This document shows positions 61,401-64,000 of a DNA stretch of 64,000 nt, in pieces. Position numbers and translations under genes: made by a program. Under the pieces are notes generated by a model. The model did not search any database. It saw nothing but the letters and a program-made list of their open reading frames with translations, and was not told the DNA's origin. Every line of letters starts with the position of its first letter. The stretch's first letter is position 1. Source of the stretch: Flectonema sp. DT1601 (lineage: Eukaryota > Euglenozoa > Diplonemea > Diplonemida > Diplonemidae); assembly GCA_964019425.1 (NCBI GenBank), contig OZ025812.1, positions 186,001 through 250,000 of the forward strand, written 5' to 3'.

Positions 61401-62322
61401 GGATGTTCTTCTTCGCCACATGAAGCAGGATACGGTTAAATGTTGCCGCCCTGATACCCACCTTCGGAGGACTGTTCACCTTGCTAAATCGGTAATCCAA
61501 ATCATGACGGAACGAGTACCAATCAGCTGTATTAAAGTCCCAGACTGATTTTTTCGATGCCTGGTTGTTAACTGTTTCCAGAGGTGAGAACGTATCAAAG
61601 ACAGCAGCAAGAGGTAAGTGATCAGATCCATGTTCAGAGCCATCACCTATTAGCCCGAAGTGTAGTAGTAGTAACTCCTCGTGGTGTAGGATTGCATCCG
61701 GCGAAGTACCGTGTCTCGGCAACGTCACAAATCCCGGATCGTTTGCAATTAGAAGGTTATTAGATCTGCACCACTCTAGAAGCTGGCAGCCCTTCGTATC
61801 CGTCTTCTTTGACCAGAGTTTATGATGAGCATTGAAGTCACCAGCAAATATAAACCTTTCATCACGCTTCAAAGGGAAGAGATCAAAATCTATCTTAGAA
61901 CTTGGTGGCGAATACACGTTAAGAACATTTATCTCATCATTAATCCTGACACCCAATGTCTCAACAATTCCTCTAACCGAAGGGATACAGACTTCATAGC
62001 AAGCATGCTGAAGGCCTCTCTTCACCATGGTGATTATACCGCCACCTCTACCCGGTCTATCTCTCCTGTACGTGATGTAATTCCAGTGATATAGAGGCTT
62101 CCGAACTGAGGTTTCCTGCAGGCATAATACATCAGGGTTGTACTTTCCCAGGATATTTCCTATGAACTCCTCTCTTCCGTTGATCGTTCTGCAGTTCCAG
62201 CTGATAACTCGCAGCTCCGAAGTGGGTCCATCATGACGGCGTCTCGGTCCCGGATTCCTCTCTACGTCACCCGCCAGTAGCAGAAGACGCCTTCGCGTTT
62301 CCGCCCAATCCCGCCCGTCAAG
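58465..62322 (-). CDS. LINE-B ORF2: 2A-endonuclease-reverse transcriptase-RNase H
   Basis: Open for 1285 codons from just after the ORF1 stop. The first in-frame ATG (62026-62028) lies inside the endonuclease domain and would cut off its first strands and the QET motif, so translation must begin upstream. Order: RRRLLLLAGDVERNPGP (62245-62295), endonuclease (RVISWNCRTING, VLCLQETS, FAGDFNAHHKLW, GSDHLPLA), reverse transcriptase (SYRPITLTS, GVPQGSIVGPLLY, YADD near 60379-60390), RNase H (FVDGSHDP, YKAEQ, FSDSKSNL, DKADELAKK), zinc finger CPFCKRTDSSARHLIFDC (near 58640-58695). No internal stops. If 2A acts, the released ORF2 product starts at the Pro of NPG/P and has 1260 residues. Confidence 0.92.
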   Translation of the reverse strand, partial: LDGRDWAETRRRLLLLAGDVERNPGPRRRHDGPTSELRVISWNCRTINGREEFIGNILGKYNPDVLCLQETSVRKPLYHWNYITYRRDRPGRGGGIITMVKRGLQHACYEVCIPSVRGIVETLGVRINDEINVLNVYSPPSSKIDFDLFPLKRDERFIFAGDFNAHHKLWSKKTDTKGCQLLEWCRSNNLLIANDPGFVTLPRHGTSPDAILHHEELLLLHFGLIGDGSEHGSDHLPLAAVFDTFSPLETVNNQASKKSVWDFNTADWYSFRHDLDYRFSKVNSPPKVGIRAATFNRILLHVAKKNIRRRLRIQGKRRRMWNSSTPETKQAKGKFVAEKLAQGEGFAFAFKKIKDLDADGGQDVQIPEFSEDQLPSKFLDQFVKTSVRKRLKSPKLKPSDYVGACGPLVMSELERAIKKVKAGKAPGPDGIHGAMLKNLSATGRRFLLAVFNDSWLSARVPKVWKEGMIKPVYKPGKPKEKLSSYRPITLTSVVGKMLERIIYDRLMYWLTSNNALSSIQAGFRRGRNTCEQISLLVNALHGARKGGKSSILLSFDFTEAFDRINHVKLIAKMVAMGIPSPFIGWVANFLTRRKAKVSVNGNLSAYRTVTKGVPQGSIVGPLLYLIYVDDLAKKLEKTGCVSALYADDTACVVSNKDFKVTYRMAQLVLGLVDRWCKDNDMALSVSKTCGMPVDCPRNMYWRLGFPRTSGENFFRISREELAGMIRSNEEGRPLLGNGAMILKLGDTEVTKASELLELMPVGPAWVKLLTAVLMPMVDSVKYLGVHIDDDLTYGTQVDKLLDETRKGLVLLRKLELFNFDFKTLNMIKNLYILSRILYGLESYGPFLTDEQLKPIDLNLRKIARKITGCGFNTRSLPLLWEANILPMRLQIEKQARIALFRYRSLDWVPSTKGIASGTWSSTLPAEDRNMEIQGIVMPDSIEPWIDVPNLEISCGYGHSKTGVAEVDKAKFEEYCSELRPCTSSIFVDGSHDPVNYTAGAAAVQITPCERTMASRLVATESSYKAEQVTLKLLISEFGKATSVLGPRSGITRVFSDSKSNLDELRGGIAAQRKLNSLSILEGIRKLDSFVHLQFIPAHVGIEPHDKADELAKKISKDVKSKPVSTTMDFFAHKSRIAREANRKLFGKIMEGSTRAKPPIKRVMLRQYLDATGGLRAARYPKDMLRESEIRIARFRTGSHPLLRVNELPIKCPFCKRTDSSARHLIFDCEDGDVVRIREGTIRSNIQEARISETKLNLSIMFATRNLHALAGYLWHLEQRTGLSNC
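62245..62271 (-). other. Canonical 2A peptide GDVERNPGP in LINE-B
   Basis: GDVERNPGP fits the D-V/I-E-x-N-P-G-P consensus exactly and follows the usual Leu-rich stretch (RRRLLLLA). In 2A peptides the ribosome skips the Gly-Pro bond, releasing the upstream protein. Such peptides are known at the N-terminus of ORF2-type proteins of some non-LTR elements (trypanosome L1Tc/Ingi, sea urchin and other animal elements). The first endonuclease strand begins about 10 residues downstream. Confidence 0.9.
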
Positions 62323-62325
62323 TCA
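62296..62325 (-). promoter_or_regulatory. In-frame UGA between ORF1 and ORF2 with G-rich 3' context
   Basis: ORF1 ends GTA GGG AGC AAG UGA and the frame then stays open as CUU GAC GGG CGG GAU UGG GCG GAA. UGA-C is a weak stop, and UGA-CUU is close to the known leaky UGA-CUA. Six nt after the stop is GGGCGGGATTGGGCGG, which could form a G-quadruplex or other stimulating structure. No ATG occurs in the ORF2 frame until 62028. Confidence 0.5.
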
Positions 62326-63984
62326 CTTGCTCCCTACAAGCGACAAGAGCAGACGCTCAAGACGTTCCAGTCTATCCTCGACTGAACACTTCTTCCGTTC
62401 ATCATTCTTTGGAGGTGTATTCTTTTCCTTCTTGTTCTGTTTCTGCTGTTCAGGGGTCGATACCGATTCCAGCTTCACCGAAGCTTCCTGTGCGTTCTGC
62501 GATGCCTCCCCCCACAGACGGATTCCCTTCTTCTTACCGTGGTACGCAATGAATTCCACACGCGTATACCACTTGTCCGTGCCCTCCGAAGGATCCCTTC
62601 GCTTTTCCGGCTTCTGTTCCTTCACCTTCGGGGCTACTTTGACCGACTTCACAGGAGCAACCACCTTCTTCTTCATCGGCTCGAGTAGACAAAGGACTCC
62701 GTCGATGGTGACAGTCTCGCCATCCCTCTCGGGACCACGCACGACCATCCACCGCATCCCGTTCCGAACACCATCCTTCATCTTCCTCACCTCCCATCCT
62801 TCCCTCGAGATGAGGTATTTCACCGCTTCATCCGTCGAAGTTCCTATTGGGATTCCCGAGATCCTGGTCTCCGGAAGTTTCGCCGGCAGGTGCAACATCT
62901 CCCTCGCAGCCTTCTCATGCCAACTGTTAACCCTTATACCAAGGCCATACTCGTTAAGCACTAACCCTAGACCTCCCTCAACTTCTTCCGCCTTGTCTCT
63001 CGCCAAACTGAGGGTGTCATCCTTCGGCAGCCACAGAACAGATGCCTTCACTGCCTTCTCATCCAGGTGATCTCTTTCTTTGGTAAAGGTGCCCTCCTTC
63101 CCTGACTCCCTGAGGAAGTTCTTCACCTCCGTTTCCTTTACCCGCAGCATGACCGTTATTTGTTGATCACCTACTCTAGCGTTGTAGGTATCAACGTACC
63201 CCGGTAACTTCTTCAGTTCCTGGGATAGTTTCATCGGAGAACGCTTCACCTCCAACCATCTCTTCTCCTCGGCCCATCTCTTGTCCAACCGAGCAACCAG
63301 TTCCCTCGTTCTCACCGTCGCACTGATATCCGTTCCTTTTGGGAGGACCTCCCTACCCAGGGCTGATAGCCACAGCCTCCTCAGAGATCTCTTCACCCCA
63401 TCGTCAGTCTTCACCTTCAACACGACCTGCACTTCCTTCGCTTTATCCGTAGGGGGAAACAACGTGACCAAGGTCAGCGATTCCCAGGCACCCAGCTCAG
63501 CCCCAGCCATTCTCCTTCTTACTTCCTTCGTGGTTGTGAGGTACACTCCTCTCCCACCAGCCTTGTAGCTAGCCTCTGATAACACCATGTTATCCGGCCA
63601 GTACTCCGGCACCAGCTCCAGTCTCGTCACCAAAGCCTCCTCCTTCAGGGCATCATTTTCGAACTTGCCTTGAACGAGTGCAAGCTTACCCTCCTCCTTC
63701 GTCATCTGAGTCCTAAGACCCTCCCTCTCAGACAGTTGAGCTTCAGTAATTACCTTCGAGCTCTTTTTCCTGTCCCCTTCCAGTTCACGCATCATATTCA
63801 GATGGAGATTCTCATCCGATGCGACTTCCCGTTGTACGACTGCCATCGCAACATCATCTTCATCCGCCCTCAAGTGATTGAGCTCCTTCACCTGAGCTCT
63901 CTCCGCTTGTAATTCCTGCAGGTAGCGGGCTTGCATTCCTAGTGACTCTTTCTTGGCAGCCTCCCTTTGCTCCTGAGCTTCCAT
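62323..63984 (-). CDS. LINE-B ORF1 protein (5' end may lie beyond window)
   Basis: At least 553 residues from the ATG at 63982-63984; the frame is still open to the window edge, so the true start may be further right. The N-terminal ~110 residues are a coiled coil (RYLQELQAERAQVKELNHLR). The middle looks globular with long charged helices. Near the C-terminus is the domain shared with LINE-A ORF1 (YLISREGWEVRKMKDGVR ... RWMVVRGPERDGETVTIDGV). A Lys-rich linker and a short Leu-rich end (VEDRLERLERLLLSLVGSK) follow. There are no CCHC knuckles. It is presumed to bind the element RNA. Confidence 0.8.
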   Translation of the reverse strand: MEAQEQREAAKKESLGMQARYLQELQAERAQVKELNHLRADEDDVAMAVVQREVASDENLHLNMMRELEGDRKKSSKVITEAQLSEREGLRTQMTKEEGKLALVQGKFENDALKEEALVTRLELVPEYWPDNMVLSEASYKAGGRGVYLTTTKEVRRRMAGAELGAWESLTLVTLFPPTDKAKEVQVVLKVKTDDGVKRSLRRLWLSALGREVLPKGTDISATVRTRELVARLDKRWAEEKRWLEVKRSPMKLSQELKKLPGYVDTYNARVGDQQITVMLRVKETEVKNFLRESGKEGTFTKERDHLDEKAVKASVLWLPKDDTLSLARDKAEEVEGGLGLVLNEYGLGIRVNSWHEKAAREMLHLPAKLPETRISGIPIGTSTDEAVKYLISREGWEVRKMKDGVRNGMRWMVVRGPERDGETVTIDGVLCLLEPMKKKVVAPVKSVKVAPKVKEQKPEKRRDPSEGTDKWYTRVEFIAYHGKKKGIRLWGEASQNAQEASVKLESVSTPEQQKQNKKEKNTPPKNDERKKCSVEDRLERLERLLLSLVGSK

Positions 63985-64000
63985 TCTCTGCAAGTTAAGT

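Larger units (their letters stand above)
58133..64000 (-). mobile_element. LINE-B: non-LTR retrotransposon with 2A peptide, 5' end outside window
   Basis: The 3' tail is a (TAAA)n-type repeat at 58133-58157, as in LINE-A. A 3' UTR of about 300 nt, ORF2 (58465-62322) and ORF1 (62323 to the right edge) follow going upstream. ORF1 and ORF2 share one reading frame with a single UGA between them. Domain order is APE endonuclease-RT-RNase H-CCHC, I/Ingi-like. All visible ORFs are intact. Sequence is clearly different from LINE-A, so it is a second family. Confidence 0.88.

Overview
This window is nuclear DNA from a eukaryote. It carries ribosomal protein L14 with two GT-AG introns, the RNA polymerase III subunit RPC6, a Tudor-SN protein with three exons, class 3 lipase and Wntless-like membrane proteins, an intron-bearing tRNA-like gene, and two large non-LTR retrotransposons. 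Spacers are very rich in poly(A)/poly(T) runs while coding regions are of moderate GC. Introns are few and short. A thioredoxin-IQ protein resembling axonemal thioredoxins hints at a flagellated cell. I cannot name the lineage; a protist with compact, intron-poor genes fits best.

Layout, left to right (every well-supported gene is on the minus strand, so transcription runs right to left): 1-59 start of a second RPL14 copy; 416-1096 RPL14; 1332-2141 thioredoxin-IQ protein; 2597-5485 long coiled-coil protein; about 6157-12417 complete LINE (LINE-A, ORF1 and ORF2); 13778-14959 beta-ureidopropionase; 15267-20351 large multi-pass membrane protein with TSP1 and EGF domains; 20774-21712 RPC6; 22957-25047 class 3 lipase; 25291-25389 tRNA-like gene; 25517-27514 TMEM181/Wntless-like protein; 27701-28144 GNAT acetyltransferase; 30245-31271 TIR transposon with a 9-bp target duplication; 31632-32969 tail-anchored protein; 33805-36790 Tudor-SN; 38552-39142 Cys-rich PLAC8-like protein; 39221-39999 small TIR element; 43614-45425 Ser/Pro-rich basic protein; 49873-50502 Ras-like GTPase. 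From about 50.7 to 58.0 kb the DNA is a nest of repeats: a 60-bp minisatellite, a 434-bp MITE, a TIR element with a zinc-knuckle ORF, and a hairpin-bearing tandem array. From 58133 to the right edge lies a second LINE (LINE-B).

Two signals stand out. First, both LINEs keep ORF1 and ORF2 in the same reading frame, separated by one stop codon in a context resembling known leaky stops, followed by a 2A peptide just before the endonuclease (canonical GDVERNPGP in LINE-B, a degenerate xHPGP form in LINE-A). This suggests readthrough coupled to 2A ribosome skipping. Second, the host genes all point one way, lie as little as 186 bp apart, and nearly all have a pyrimidine tract plus AG a few to about 50 nt before the start codon. 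This is what spliced-leader trans-splicing of polycistronic transcripts would look like. No SL RNA gene was identified here, so that remains an inference.
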